Positions 16,216 to 26,005 of a stretch of 64,000 nucleotides of DNA are shown here, piece after piece. How positions within the stretch are numbered: the first letter of the stretch is position 1; the number at the start of each line of letters is the position of its first letter. The notes under the pieces were generated by a model. It was given only the letters and a program-made list of their open reading frames with translations. It ran no database searches and was not told where the DNA came from. The position numbers were made by a program, and so were the translations under genes. Source of the DNA: Yersinia frederiksenii ATCC 33641. GTDB taxonomy: Bacteria > Pseudomonadota > Gammaproteobacteria > Enterobacterales > Enterobacteriaceae. The stretch covers positions 4,369,642 to 4,433,641 of the forward strand of contig NZ_KN150731.1 of assembly GCF_000754805.1 (NCBI RefSeq). The letters run 5' to 3'.

Positions 16216-17709
16216 TTAATGATGGCATTCTTCTTGCTGGTAGCGATAAATGTCGCCATCAGGAACAAAAGTTAAACGATGGGTAATACAGTGCGGCGCA
16301 TCTTCTGCATGGTGCGAGACAAACAACAGTTGAGTGTCACCTTCGCCAATCATCACATCAATAAAACGCCGTACTAACAAACGGTTAAGCGGGTCTAAAC
16401 CTTGCAATGGCTCATCAAGAATCAATAACGCAGGGTGCTTAACCAGCGCTCTGGCGATCAATGCCAGCCGTTGTTGGCCCCAGGATAAACTATGGAAAGG
16501 CTGGTCTGCCGTGTTGGCAGAAAAGCCAAGCAAAGCAAGCCATTGATCAGCAAGCTGTTGTTGTCGATCAGATACCGCCTGATAAATACCAATAGAGTCA
16601 AAGAAACCCGATAAAATCACCGTGCGCAGGTTAGTACTGACCCGATAATCCAAATGCAGGCTGCTGCTGACATAACCGATATGGCGCTTGATATCCCAGA
16701 TGGTTTCACCACTTCCCCGGCGGCGGCCAAATAAGGTCAGGTCATTGCTATAACCTTGCGGATGGTCGCCGGTAATTAGACTGAGTAAGGTTGATTTCCC
16801 CGCACCATTCTGGCCGATAATCTGCCAGTGTTCGCCGGGGTTAACCTGCCAGTTCAGATGGTGCAAAATAGGGCGGTCATTGTACTCGACAACCCCATTA
16901 CGTAAAATAATCAGGGGATTATCTTGAGGTAAGCGAACTTGCTGCTGTGGGTCTTCGGCTTCTGGTAGCTGTAGCCCATCAAGATTTTCACTGTGCGCGA
17001 GTTGAGCAATTAGAGCTTCGGACAGGATCTGCTGGCGCGGGCCGGTGTGGGTTAAGTGGCAATCTGCCAGCACGCCGACCTGCTGCACAAAATCAGGAAT
17101 ATCATCAAAACGGTTAAGCACTAAAACCAGCGTGACACCTTGCGCTGAAAGAGTAGACAACATTTCTGCCAACTGAGCGCGAGCGGAGACATCCAGACCA
17201 TCAAAGGGTTCATCCAGAATCAGCAAGTCGGGTTGTGGCATCAATGCTTGGCACAACAAAGTCTTGCGCGTTTCACCGGTAGAGAGATATTTAAAACGGC
17301 GTGACAGTAAGTGACTAATGCCAAATTGAGCCGCCAGTTGCTGACACCGTACTAAATTGCTTACTTCTTCCTGAATAATTTCAGCTGTTGTGCGCCCGGT
17401 ATCGTCTTCATCAGCACTGAGTAAATCGGTGTTATTACGCTGCCATTCTTCACTGACCAACTGCTGAAGTTGCTCGAATGATAAACGTATAGCATGGTTG
17501 AAATTACTCTGGCGGGTGCCAGTCAGCAGGGTTAGTTCCCCTGATAACGCTTTGGCGAGCGCTGATTTCCCACTGCCGTTGGCTCCGACAAATGCCCAAC
17601 TATCGCCAGATTGTCCCTTATCACCAGAAAGAATACGTAACTCAGGTAAAGTGAGTGTCCGGGTGTCACTCAGGCGAAAACAACCTTGCGATATTTGCAA
17701 TTCAGACAT
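16216..17709 (-). CDS. modF: Molybdenum-associated double ABC ATPase ModF
   Basis: Two ABC ATP-binding domains in one 497-aa protein without membrane segments. Domain 1: Walker A GANGSGKS, signature LSTGETRKT, Walker B LLILDEPFDGLD. Domain 2: Walker A GQNGAGKS, signature LSWGQQRLALIARAL, Walker B LLILDEPLQGLD. E. coli ModF (490 aa) is encoded beside modE and is thought to assist molybdate metabolism; its role is not settled. I chose the second of two adjacent ATGs (17709), 5 bases after GGGAAAG, giving MSELQISQG as in E. coli; the frame to 17775 is unsupported. It lies downstream of modE. Confidence 0.95.
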   Translation of the reverse strand: MSELQISQGCFRLSDTRTLTLPELRILSGDKGQSGDSWAFVGANGSGKSALAKALSGELTLLTGTRQSNFNHAIRLSFEQLQQLVSEEWQRNNTDLLSADEDDTGRTTAEIIQEEVSNLVRCQQLAAQFGISHLLSRRFKYLSTGETRKTLLCQALMPQPDLLILDEPFDGLDVSARAQLAEMLSTLSAQGVTLVLVLNRFDDIPDFVQQVGVLADCHLTHTGPRQQILSEALIAQLAHSENLDGLQLPEAEDPQQQVRLPQDNPLIILRNGVVEYNDRPILHHLNWQVNPGEHWQIIGQNGAGKSTLLSLITGDHPQGYSNDLTLFGRRRGSGETIWDIKRHIGYVSSSLHLDYRVSTNLRTVILSGFFDSIGIYQAVSDRQQQLADQWLALLGFSANTADQPFHSLSWGQQRLALIARALVKHPALLILDEPLQGLDPLNRLLVRRFIDVMIGEGDTQLLFVSHHAEDAPHCITHRLTFVPDGDIYRYQQEECHH

Positions 17710-17818
17710 CATCTTTCCCATATTTTGCAACACAATAATAGTGTTAGGGATATGCGGAAAGGCAAAAAAAGTCAACAGGTAAATATCCTGTTAACATTAA
17801 GTATTTTTAGCTGATTGG

Positions 17819-18610
17819 CTAGCAAAGTGTTGCGATAATAACCCTATCTGCATTGAACTGCGCAATAACATTACTGCCAACGCGCAGATTCAGTTTATGC
17901 AATTCACTGTTGTTTTGTGTCGAACAAATATGGGCTCCCCCCGTCAGGACCACGATAACTTCGCTATGTTCATTACCCGGCTCAATACTGGCAACTTTTC
18001 CGGGCAGGGAGTTATCTGCAGCTCCCGCCAGTGCTTGGTCTGTGATCAGCTTTATCCACGGTGCCTTGATCAGGGCCAACACTTCCTTACCTGCGGAAAG
18101 CTGGAGCCGATCGGCACTTTGTTGGGTTAGGGCGGCAGATAAACGGGTTTTACCATCAGATAGCAGAATATTGATATGCTGCTGAACTTGCTGATGGTCG
18201 CGCTCAATCACAGTACCGAAAAATTGATTCCGGGCACTTGTTTGCAGTGAAAAACGTGAAATGGCGGCCAGTAAGCTGTCCAGCGGCATGGAATCATCTT
18301 GCAGAGTATCAAAGGCCTTCTGCTGGATTTTTTCAAGCAAATCATAAAGCTGAATCAAGCGCTCACCATAGCGTGTCAGAGAGGCACCGCCACCGCCTTT
18401 GCCGCCAGTTGAGCGTTCAACTAGGGTGTCTTCGGCCAATGTATTCATTTCATTAATGGCGTCCCAGGCACTTTTATAGCTAATCCCAGCCAGTTTTGCC
18501 CCCTGACTGATAGAGCCTGTGTTCTGTATTTGTTTCAGTAATGAAATGCGTCGAGGATCGGCAAACAGTCGCTGCTGAAGTTTTAGAGTGAGTAGGATTT
18601 CGGCCTGCAT
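17819..18610 (-). CDS. modE: Molybdate-responsive regulator ModE
   Basis: Dimeric transcription factor that binds molybdate, represses modABC and activates moaA. 263 aa, as expected. The N-terminal winged helix (GSISQGAKLAGISYKSAWDA near residue 32) is followed by STGGKGGGGASLT and two tandem Mop domains (for example SARNQFFGTV and VSSIEPGNEHSEV-type segments), which bind the oxyanion. It is divergent from acrZ-modABC, whose promoter carries a ModE box. Confidence 0.97.
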   Translation of the reverse strand: MQAEILLTLKLQQRLFADPRRISLLKQIQNTGSISQGAKLAGISYKSAWDAINEMNTLAEDTLVERSTGGKGGGGASLTRYGERLIQLYDLLEKIQQKAFDTLQDDSMPLDSLLAAISRFSLQTSARNQFFGTVIERDHQQVQQHINILLSDGKTRLSAALTQQSADRLQLSAGKEVLALIKAPWIKLITDQALAGAADNSLPGKVASIEPGNEHSEVIVVLTGGAHICSTQNNSELHKLNLRVGSNVIAQFNADRVIIATLC

Positions 18611-18842
18611 ATTTTTTGCTCCAGCGGGAAACGGTTATTGTGACTTAACGGCCTGTGTATATCCAATCAACGGCAAGTACGCGAGATTGAGTCATAAACC
18701 GCACGTTTGGCAGGTTACATTCTTTTATTGTTGGTTAAAATAACCGAGCTCATTCATTGCTGATATAATTTACAGTGAATACATAATGTTTATTGTGATA
18801 ACGTGGGTTATCGCTGTTTAAGTAGTAAACTGAGAGGCTGGC

Positions 18843-18983
18843 ATGTTAGAACTATTGAAAAGTCTGCTCTTTGCTGTGGTCATGGTTCCCGTGGTGATGG
18901 CAGTGATTTTGGGCTTAATCTATGGGCTGGGTGAAGTGTTTAACGTCATTTCCAAAACCGGCCATAGTAAAGAACGTTCCTAA
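18843..18983 (+). CDS. acrZ: AcrZ, small accessory protein of the AcrAB-TolC pump
   Basis: A 46-aa gene between modE and modA, as in E. coli. The product starts [20 protein letters not shown] and continues [14 protein letters not shown], nearly identical to E. coli AcrZ (YbhT), a single membrane helix that binds AcrB and changes its drug specificity. The tail ([11 protein letters not shown]) differs. The Pro in VMVPVVMA, which bends the helix, is kept. It is co-oriented with modABC but 196 bases upstream. Confidence 0.93.
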   Translation: MLELLKSLLFAVVMVPVVMAVILGLIYGLGEVFNVISKTGHSKERS

Positions 18984-19132
18984 TTAATTAGGTCTGCAGT
19001 ATCCGATTTCTGAATGCCTGGCGCACAAACGCTGGGCATTTTCGTCTCTGTGTTTCATTTCTTCATACGATTTCCATAACTCAAGAAAGCTCACATCTTG
19101 CCGATAAACTGCATGACCTGCCGATAATGTTG

Positions 19133-19156
19133 CGTTATATTTCAAAGTATATAACG
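19133..19156 (+). promoter_or_regulatory. ModE box in the modABC promoter
   Basis: CGTTATAT and ATATAACG form perfect 8-base inverted arms around an 8-base centre, 24-47 bases before modA. This matches the E. coli ModE operator in form and place. Molybdate-loaded ModE would block the promoter. Confidence 0.85.
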
Positions 19157-19179
19157 ATGTCATTAACCCGGAGAACAAC

Positions 19180-19959
19180 ATGAAGAATCAATACGGAAAA
19201 GTGAGTAAGTGGATAGCAAGTGCAGCATTGCTGGCAACTTTTTCCGGCACGACGATGGCTGCCGAAAACATGACGGTTTTTGCGGCGGCTTCGCTGACCA
19301 ATGCGCTACAAGACATCGCCGAGCAGTATAAAAAAGAGAAGCAGGTTGATGTAGTTTCTTCCTTTGCCTCATCTTCAACCTTGGCTCGTCAGATTGAGCA
19401 GGGTGCACCCGCGGATCTGTTTATTTCAGCTGACCAGCAATGGATGGATTATGCGATTGATAAGCAACAAATAGTTGCTAATACGCGCTATACTTTGCTA
19501 GGTAACGAACTCGTCTTGATTGCACCGCTAGACAGTAAAATTGATAAAATTGAAATTGATAAAAAAACTGACTGGAAGACATTGCTGGACGGCGGCCGTT
19601 TGGCTGTCGGCGATCCTGACCACGTCCCAGCTGGGATTTATGCCAAAGAAGCACTACAGAGTTTAGGTGCTTGGGAAACACTCGCGCCGGTAATGGCTCG
19701 TGCTGATAACGTACGTAATGCCATGACACTGGTTGAGCGCTCAGAAGCACCATTGGGTATTGTTTATGGTTCAGATGCTGTAGCCAGTAAGAAAGTGAAA
19801 GTTGTTGGGATATTCCCGGAAGCAAGTCATAAACCGGTTGAATACCCAATGGCAATTGTTAAGGGCCATGAAAATCCTACCGTTACTGCTTTCTATGATT
19901 ATCTGAAAACCCCAGCAGCGGCCGTTATTTTCAAAAATTATGGATTTACCCCACGCTAA
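19180..19959 (+). CDS. modA: Molybdate-binding periplasmic protein ModA
   Basis: Substrate-binding protein of the molybdate/tungstate ABC importer, 259 aa. Signal peptide MKNQYGKVSKWIASAALLATFSG, cut after TMA near residue 28. The ligand-contact motifs FAAASLTNALQDIA and FASSSTLARQIEQGAPADLF are present, with NVRNAMTLVERSEAPLGIVY later. The start is preceded by CCGGAG. Its stop overlaps the modB start by one base (TAATG). The ModE box lies upstream. Confidence 0.97.
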   Translation: MKNQYGKVSKWIASAALLATFSGTTMAAENMTVFAAASLTNALQDIAEQYKKEKQVDVVSSFASSSTLARQIEQGAPADLFISADQQWMDYAIDKQQIVANTRYTLLGNELVLIAPLDSKIDKIEIDKKTDWKTLLDGGRLAVGDPDHVPAGIYAKEALQSLGAWETLAPVMARADNVRNAMTLVERSEAPLGIVYGSDAVASKKVKVVGIFPEASHKPVEYPMAIVKGHENPTVTAFYDYLKTPAAAVIFKNYGFTPR

Positions 19960-20654
19960 TGATATTGAGCGAGTATGAGTGGCAGGCAATTATTCTTAGC
20001 CTGAAGGTTTCTGGTGTTGCTGTGGTATGGAGCCTGCCATTAGGTATTCTGATGGCATGGATTCTAGTGCGCTGCCGCTTCCCCGGTAAGTCTTTGTTAG
20101 ATAGCATTATTCATTTGCCATTGGTATTGCCCCCAGTGGTCATCGGCTATTTGTTACTGGTGAGTATGGGCCGGCGCGGCTTTATTGGTGAATGGCTGTA
20201 TAGCTGGTTTGGTATTAACTTCAGTTTCAGTTGGCGCGGTGCAGCGCTAGCCTCGGCGGTGGTGGCTTTCCCGCTAATGGTCAGGGCCATTCGTCTGGCG
20301 TTGGAGGCTGTTGATACCCGCCTGGAGCTTGCGGCACGAACCTTAGGCGCAAGCCCGTGGCGGGTGTTTTTCACCATTACGCTGCCACTCTCTTTACCGG
20401 GGGTCATTGCCGGTACCGTATTGTCGTTTGCCCGTTCACTGGGCGAATTTGGTGCGACCATCACCTTCGTGTCGAACATTCCCGGTGAAACGCGCACCAT
20501 TCCATTGGCGATGTATACCTTGATTCAAACACCGGGAGCGGAGGCCGCTGCGGGGCGTCTGTGTGTTATTGCAATTATTCTTTCACTGGTTTCTCTGCTG
20601 TTGTCTGAGTGGCTGGCTCGTTGGGGCAAAAAACGCATGGGGGCACCATGCTAG
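19959..20654 (+). CDS. modB: Molybdate ABC transporter permease ModB
   Basis: Inner-membrane permease, 231 aa, with about five to six helices. The coupling motif EAA is visible as [23 protein letters not shown] near residue 125. It starts by overlapping the modA stop and its end overlaps modC by 7 bases, so ModA-ModB-ModC are made as a unit. Confidence 0.97.
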   Translation: MILSEYEWQAIILSLKVSGVAVVWSLPLGILMAWILVRCRFPGKSLLDSIIHLPLVLPPVVIGYLLLVSMGRRGFIGEWLYSWFGINFSFSWRGAALASAVVAFPLMVRAIRLALEAVDTRLELAARTLGASPWRVFFTITLPLSLPGVIAGTVLSFARSLGEFGATITFVSNIPGETRTIPLAMYTLIQTPGAEAAAGRLCVIAIILSLVSLLLSEWLARWGKKRMGAPC

Positions 20655-21712
20655 AGTTAGATTTCAGTCAACAACTGGGTGACTTGCATTTGCAAGTGTC
20701 CACTAATTTACCGGCACAGGGTATCACCGCGATTTTTGGTTTGTCTGGCGCGGGTAAGACCTCGTTAATCAATGTGATTGGTGGCCTGACCCGCCCACAG
20801 CAAGGCAAAGTGGTGCTTAATGGTCGGGTGTTGGTGGATGCAGAACGGCAGATTTATCTGCCACCGGAAAAGCGGCGAGTGGGTTACGTGTTTCAGGATG
20901 CCCGTCTGTTTCCCCATTATAGTGTGATCGGCAATTTGCAGTACGGTATGAACCCGTCAATGCGCGGGCAGTTTGATACTATCGTGGGGTTGTTGGGAAT
21001 CGAGCCACTGTTACGGCGTTTTCCATTAACACTTTCTGGTGGTGAAAAGCAGCGAGTGGCGATTGGCCGTGCATTGTTGACAGCACCGGAGCTGTTGCTG
21101 ATGGATGAACCATTAGCTTCACTGGACTTGCCGCGCAAGCGGGAGTTGCTGCCTTATCTGGAGCGGCTGGGGAAAGATGTTAATACCCCCATTCTGTATG
21201 TCAGCCACAGCATGGATGAGATTTTGCGCTTGGCTGATCGAGTGGTGGTGATGGATGCCGGTAAAGTTCGGGCTGTCGGCGAGTTAGAAGAAGTGTGGGC
21301 CAGTAGTGCATTACGTCCGTGGTTGCAGCGCGAAGAACCCAGCAGCGTATTACGGGTGAGTGTGATTGGTCACCATGACCGTTATGCAATGACGGCACTG
21401 GCTTTAGGCGATCAGCGTTTATGGGTAGGTAAGCTGGATGCCCAAGAGGGTGACTCAATGCGTATCCGCATCAATGCTGCGGATGTTTCATTGGTATTAC
21501 AGCCGCCACAAAATAGCAGTATCCGTAATATCTTGCCGGTAAAAATAGCTGAGTGTCTTGAGGTTGATGGGCAGATTGATGTCAAACTTGCGATTGGCGA
21601 TCAATGGCTGTGGGCGCGAATTACGCCATGGGCTAGAGATGAGCTAGGGCTGAAACCCGGCCAATGGGTCTATGCGCAGATAAAAAGTGTGTCGTTTAAT
21701 CGCCAGAACTAG
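20648..21712 (+). CDS. modC: Molybdate ABC transporter ATPase ModC
   Basis: ATPase of the molybdate importer, 354 aa. Walker [11 protein letters not shown]-loop [10 protein letters not shown], signature [15 protein letters not shown], Walker [13 protein letters not shown] and H-loop YVSHSMDE are intact. The C-terminal third carries a Mop/TOBE domain (about 290-354) that can bind molybdate and feed back on transport. The ATG at 20648 overlaps modB; an upstream frame from 20609 is spurious. Confidence 0.97.
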   Translation: MLELDFSQQLGDLHLQVSTNLPAQGITAIFGLSGAGKTSLINVIGGLTRPQQGKVVLNGRVLVDAERQIYLPPEKRRVGYVFQDARLFPHYSVIGNLQYGMNPSMRGQFDTIVGLLGIEPLLRRFPLTLSGGEKQRVAIGRALLTAPELLLMDEPLASLDLPRKRELLPYLERLGKDVNTPILYVSHSMDEILRLADRVVVMDAGKVRAVGELEEVWASSALRPWLQREEPSSVLRVSVIGHHDRYAMTALALGDQRLWVGKLDAQEGDSMRIRINAADVSLVLQPPQNSSIRNILPVKIAECLEVDGQIDVKLAIGDQWLWARITPWARDELGLKPGQWVYAQIKSVSFNRQN

Positions 21713-21741
21713 CCTTGACATCCACGTGGCCGAAGAAACAA

Positions 21742-21769
21742 AAAAGCGCCTTTAATTGAGGCGCTTTTT
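21742..21769. terminator. Bidirectional terminator between modC and ybhA
   Basis: AAAAGCGCCT and AGGCGCTTTT arms with a 7-base loop, T-run on both strands. It lies about 30 bases after modC and 10 bases after the converging ybhA stop. Confidence 0.92.
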
Positions 21770-21778
21770 ATCGCTAAC

Positions 21779-22597
21779 TCACAGAATATATTGGCGAATG
21801 ACAGCGGCAATACCCGGTTGCTCGTTATCCGCAATCACTAAGTCAGCTCGCTGCTTAATGGCATCGTCGCTGTTACCCATCGCGACACCCAAGCCTGCAC
21901 TTTCCAACATACTTAAGTCGTTAAAGTTGTCACCAAAAGCAATCACATCTTTCATACTCATTCCTTGAGTCTCAACCCACTGTTGTAGGCGATTCCCTTT
22001 GCTATTCCCCGCCTGAGCAATATCCACCTGATCGTGCCATGACCATTCACAAGCCAGCCCCATTTCATTTTCTACCATGGTAGCAAAAGCTTTTAGCTGC
22101 TTAATATCGGCATGGGATGTGGCAAACTTCCAGATGGCAGTGGCACTGTGGGCGGCATCCAGCAAGCTATCGACATGCAGAAGCGTCGGGCGTTGTGCTG
22201 GCGGCAATGACTCAGCCCAGCTAAGGGAACGCATAACATGCCCACTGGTTTGCTGATAAAGCATGGCATCATCCACATACATCAGCCCATGAATATGGGT
22301 TTGTTCCAGCAGTTGCAAGACCTGAACCGCCTGCTGAGGTTGTAACGGATTGGCATCCAACACTTTCTTAGCATGATAATCATAAATGTAGGTGCCGTTA
22401 CAACAGATAGCAGGAGTGTCGAGCTGTAGCGCCTGATAGAACGGATGAATCGCCACATGATGGCGGCCAGTGACCACCACCACTTTCACGCCTTCAGCAC
22501 GAGCTTGCGCTAATGCAGATAAGGACTCCGGCAGAATACGTTTCTTGCTATCTAACAGTGTGCCGTCCAGATCCAATGCAATTATACGGTATGTCAT
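21779..22597 (-). CDS. ybhA: HAD-family sugar / pyridoxal phosphate phosphatase YbhA
   Basis: Cof-type HAD phosphatase, 272 aa, as long as E. coli YbhA, which hydrolyses pyridoxal 5'-phosphate and sugar phosphates in vitro. Motifs: IALDLDGTLLDSKK (nucleophile Asp), VVVTGRHH (motif II), and FGDNFNDLSMLESAG (motif IV), with Lys in GNSKGNRL (motif III region). The ATG at 22597 is followed by TYRIIALDLDG; the longer frame to 22657 adds an unlikely hydrophobic leader. Converges with modC. Confidence 0.93.
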   Translation of the reverse strand: MTYRIIALDLDGTLLDSKKRILPESLSALAQARAEGVKVVVVTGRHHVAIHPFYQALQLDTPAICCNGTYIYDYHAKKVLDANPLQPQQAVQVLQLLEQTHIHGLMYVDDAMLYQQTSGHVMRSLSWAESLPPAQRPTLLHVDSLLDAAHSATAIWKFATSHADIKQLKAFATMVENEMGLACEWSWHDQVDIAQAGNSKGNRLQQWVETQGMSMKDVIAFGDNFNDLSMLESAGLGVAMGNSDDAIKQRADLVIADNEQPGIAAVIRQYIL

Positions 22598-23141
22598 AGT
22601 GACCCTAATTCTAAGTATGAAAATAATATGTTTGAATAGTATTTTCTGATAATACACCGGATAGAGGGCTGATTAAACCAGCTCAGCACGGGTTGATATC
22701 GTGAGCATCTTCCTAAAAAGCGGGCAACGCTGTTCTCTTGATACTCAGATAATATAGGAAAGCCTTTAAATATGATTAAGTTTCAGGGAACTATTATAAA
22801 TAAACCATAAATGACATATCAGAATTTTTAATGAATTTTTTAGATGATCTTAATCAACTAATCGTCATTTTTGTTGAGAGTCGTAATGCGTAAAGTTAAG
22901 TCAATTTATTGAATTTAAATTAAATAAATTTAAATTAATTTATTTGTAGGAATATTCATACGAGTTGTGGTTATGGGTTCTTACATAATTATCTTGTCAG
23001 TTAGTGATATGTTTATTTTGAAAATATAAAGATTTATGTTTTTTTAGAAAAATAAACATATGGAAGTTCTAATAAGAATTTCACAAAAATTAAAATATTT
23101 AGATTGTTTTAAATTTTGCACTGAATAACCAGGACATTAAT
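22598..23141. other. AT-rich spacer between ybhA and the autotransporter gene
   Basis: About 540 bases, strongly AT-rich from 22760 on. I see no gene on either strand. It must hold the divergent promoters; AT-rich tracts of this kind are typical H-NS targets in front of surface-protein genes. GGACATTA lies in front of the autotransporter start as a weak ribosome site. Confidence 0.4.
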
Positions 23142-25736
23142 ATGAAAAATTCACCAGCTAGAATTTTTAAAAAGAAAAGAATAACGATTATCATTTCACT
23201 AGCGATGGGCTTATTTAGTGCCCAAAGTTTTGCTGGATGTAATTTAACCATATGTACCGACTATACTTTTTGGGAAAATGGGATTTTTGGAGACAATTAC
23301 TCTATTACCAATACATTAGATTTAGTCTCCAGTCCGACTAATGCCGTTGTCGGGTTATATAAGAACCAGGCCGGTGAGATGAAATTTGGTAATAATCTGT
23401 ACATCCATGTATCGGGTAACAAAGCGGATGCAATACAAGTAAAATCAGGAGCGCCTGCGAATAATCCGGCCATCATTACTGTTGGAAATGGTGCCACTAT
23501 TTATGCATTAGGGGCTTCGGGTGACGGCATCAATGCCGGTAACAATAACGGGTCAAGCCTAATTACCTTGGGTAGTGATGCGGCAATCTTCGCTAAATAT
23601 GGTATTGGTGTACGTGCCAACCTCACCAATACCGCAGGGCAATATAATAATATTGTCTTGGGCGACAGGGCTGTCATCACAACCGAAGGCTCTGGGGCGA
23701 ACTCTATGGATGGTTTGGGTTACGGTGTTTATGCGGGTAACCGTGAAATAGGGGATTCTGGGCAAACAGGATCGGCCAGTGTGACTCTCGGTAAAGATAG
23801 CTCAATTAAAACTTCTGGTAATGCAGCGGATGGTGTTTTTGCCAATAAAAGTGGTGTGGTGAATTTAGGTGATGGCACCAGTGTGGTAACCACGGGTAAT
23901 AATGCCAACGGTTTAAAAGCCAGTGTCGGGAGTTTAACTAATACCCGTGGCGGTATCATTAATATACTGGGTGGCCTGGCAATTAACGCGAGTGGCACTA
24001 ATTCGAATGCCATGTACGCGACAGGTGTGGGTTCAGAAATAAAGTCTTATGATGCGGTTAATAATCAATCAACTACCGGTATTTTTCATATTGATGGCAA
24101 TATTCTGGCAGAGAAAGGCGGCTTAATTGACTTGAGCCTTGCTGAAGGTTCTGTTTTTAATGGAGCAACTAAAAGTCTTGGTAGTACCAGCAACAATAAT
24201 GGCACCATTAATTTGGCAATGAGTGGTAATTCCAGTATCTGGAATATGTCAGGTGATTCAAGTTTGACCACCTTGAATTTAGCCAATGGTGCCATTGTTA
24301 ATTATGTTGATAACAGTCCTACCTTTAAAACGCTGACGGTAACCGGCAATTATCACAGTGATGGCGGCTATATCTATTTTAATACCGCGCTGAATGACGA
24401 CGCTTCTGAAACCGATAAACTCTTAATCGAGGGCAATACCTCAGGAACCACTTACGTCGTAGTGAGAAATGCGGGTGGGATGGGTAATGAAACCCTAGAA
24501 GGTATTGAGTTAATTCGAGTCAATGGCGATTCTGATGGAGACTTTATCCAATCAGGGCGTATTGTCGCTGGCGCTTATGACTACAGCCTGAATCGTGGGC
24601 AGGATAGCAGTTTAGGCCGCAGCCATAATGGTAATAGCAGCCACTGGTATTTAACTAATGCTGCTGCACCGATTGATCCACCAGATCCTACTGACCCACC
24701 AGATCCTACTGACCCACCAGATCCTACTGACCCAACAGATCCGGGTGTGGATGAGCCAGGGCAGAAAGTTGAGCGCCCGGAAGCCAGCGGTTACTCCGCC
24801 AACCTGGCCGCCGCAAATAATATGTTTGTCACTCGTTTGCATGACCGTTTGGGAGAAACTCAATATATCGATGCCTTAACCGGTGAGCAGAAAGTCACTA
24901 GCTTGTGGATGCGTAATGAGGGCGGGCATACTCGTTCCAGAGACAGTCATGATCAACTCGGTACCCAGAGTAATCGCTATGTGCTGCAACTGGGGGGCGA
25001 TATTGCTCAGTGGAGCAATAATGATTTAGACCGTTTCCATCTGGGTATCATGGGCGGCTATGGTAACAGCAAAAGCCGGACCGAATCCCGCTTATCGGGT
25101 TACAGTGCTCGCTCTTCTGTAGAGGGTTATAGCCTTGGGATATATGGCACTTGGTATGCCAATGAAGCCGACAAATCAGGCTTATATGTAGATAGCTGGG
25201 CGCAATACAGTTGGTTTAATAACACCGTTAATGGTCAGGATCTGGCCAGTGAAAGCTATAAATCTAGCGGTGTTACCGCCTCTATCGAGACCGGTTATAC
25301 CGTTAAAGTAGGCGAAAGCCTGAACAGCAGTTACTTTATCCAGCCGAAAGCTCAGGTGGTGTGGATGGGCGTGAAAGCTGATTCTCATAAAGAAGATAAT
25401 GGCACCAACGTTTCAGGTATTGGTGATGGAAATATCCAAACCCGCCTTGGGGTGAAAGCTTTTATGCAGGGTTACAGCAGCCAGGATAAAGGCAAGGAAC
25501 GGGTATTCCAGCCATTTGTTGAAGCTAACTGGATCCACAATACCAAAGATTTTGGCACTGTAATGGATAATGTCACTGTCAAACAAGCGGGGGCCGCCAA
25601 TATCGCTGAACTGAAACTGGGCGTCGAGGGTCAGCTCAGTAAGCGGCTTAATTTGTGGGGTAATGTTGGCCAGCAGATTGGCAATAAAGGCTACAGCGAC
25701 ACCAGCGCGATGTTGGGCGTGAAATACAACTTCTGA
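23142..25736 (+). CDS. Classical (type Va) autotransporter, pertactin/AIDA-like
   Basis: Outer-membrane autotransporter of 864 aa. Residues 1-31 form a basic, hydrophobic signal ending SAQSFAG. The passenger (about 32-500) is Gly/Asn/Ser/Thr-rich with repeated GNGATIYALGASGDGIN-like turns, suggesting a beta-helix. A Pro-Asp linker (about 507-535) precedes a pertactin-type junction (SGYSANLAAANNMFVTRLHD) and a beta-barrel domain of about 280 residues ending MLGVKYNF, with terminal Phe. The two cysteines in the mature part (CNLTICTDY) are both near the N-terminus. The function is not known; adhesion or aggregation is usual in this family. It is monocistronic, with its own terminator. Confidence 0.93.
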   Translation: MKNSPARIFKKKRITIIISLAMGLFSAQSFAGCNLTICTDYTFWENGIFGDNYSITNTLDLVSSPTNAVVGLYKNQAGEMKFGNNLYIHVSGNKADAIQVKSGAPANNPAIITVGNGATIYALGASGDGINAGNNNGSSLITLGSDAAIFAKYGIGVRANLTNTAGQYNNIVLGDRAVITTEGSGANSMDGLGYGVYAGNREIGDSGQTGSASVTLGKDSSIKTSGNAADGVFANKSGVVNLGDGTSVVTTGNNANGLKASVGSLTNTRGGIINILGGLAINASGTNSNAMYATGVGSEIKSYDAVNNQSTTGIFHIDGNILAEKGGLIDLSLAEGSVFNGATKSLGSTSNNNGTINLAMSGNSSIWNMSGDSSLTTLNLANGAIVNYVDNSPTFKTLTVTGNYHSDGGYIYFNTALNDDASETDKLLIEGNTSGTTYVVVRNAGGMGNETLEGIELIRVNGDSDGDFIQSGRIVAGAYDYSLNRGQDSSLGRSHNGNSSHWYLTNAAAPIDPPDPTDPPDPTDPPDPTDPTDPGVDEPGQKVERPEASGYSANLAAANNMFVTRLHDRLGETQYIDALTGEQKVTSLWMRNEGGHTRSRDSHDQLGTQSNRYVLQLGGDIAQWSNNDLDRFHLGIMGGYGNSKSRTESRLSGYSARSSVEGYSLGIYGTWYANEADKSGLYVDSWAQYSWFNNTVNGQDLASESYKSSGVTASIETGYTVKVGESLNSSYFIQPKAQVVWMGVKADSHKEDNGTNVSGIGDGNIQTRLGVKAFMQGYSSQDKGKERVFQPFVEANWIHNTKDFGTVMDNVTVKQAGAANIAELKLGVEGQLSKRLNLWGNVGQQIGNKGYSDTSAMLGVKYNF
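24678..24743 (+). repeat. 18-bp tandem repeats coding for a DPPDPT linker
   Basis: Three perfect copies of CCACCAGATCCTACTGAC (24678-24731) and a partial fourth encode repeated PPDPTD in the hinge between passenger and barrel of the autotransporter. In-frame expansion or contraction would change linker length without breaking the gene. Confidence 0.9.
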
Positions 25737-25750
25737 TCATCTTAATTTAA

Positions 25751-25781
25751 GGGAGCAATCATCACGATTGCTCCTTTTTTT
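25751..25781 (+). terminator. Terminator after the autotransporter gene
   Basis: GGGAGCAATC / GATTGCTCC arms with a 5-base loop followed by seven T, 14 bases after the stop codon. Confidence 0.93.
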
Positions 25782-26005
25782 CGTCTATTTTCTCCTCTCT
25801 TTCATTATTAACTCCCCTGAGTGCGGATAAAAAAGCAGGATAAGTTTAATCAGCACGATGGCAGGCTGTTGTTATGTCTGTTCAGTCAGGTAAGCTAGGC
25901 TAAAATGATCAGTTAATGAAAAATATTTGGCGACGGGATTCTTTGGCTACAAAAGACAAGTTTTCCCGGACAGCGTTGCCCAACAGGCTCGACTAAGGAG
26001 TAAAG

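Noticed and set aside
24678-24743. Short tandem repeats as a CRISPR array
   Set aside because: Units are contiguous, in frame and code for the Pro-Asp linker; there are no spacers and no cas genes.
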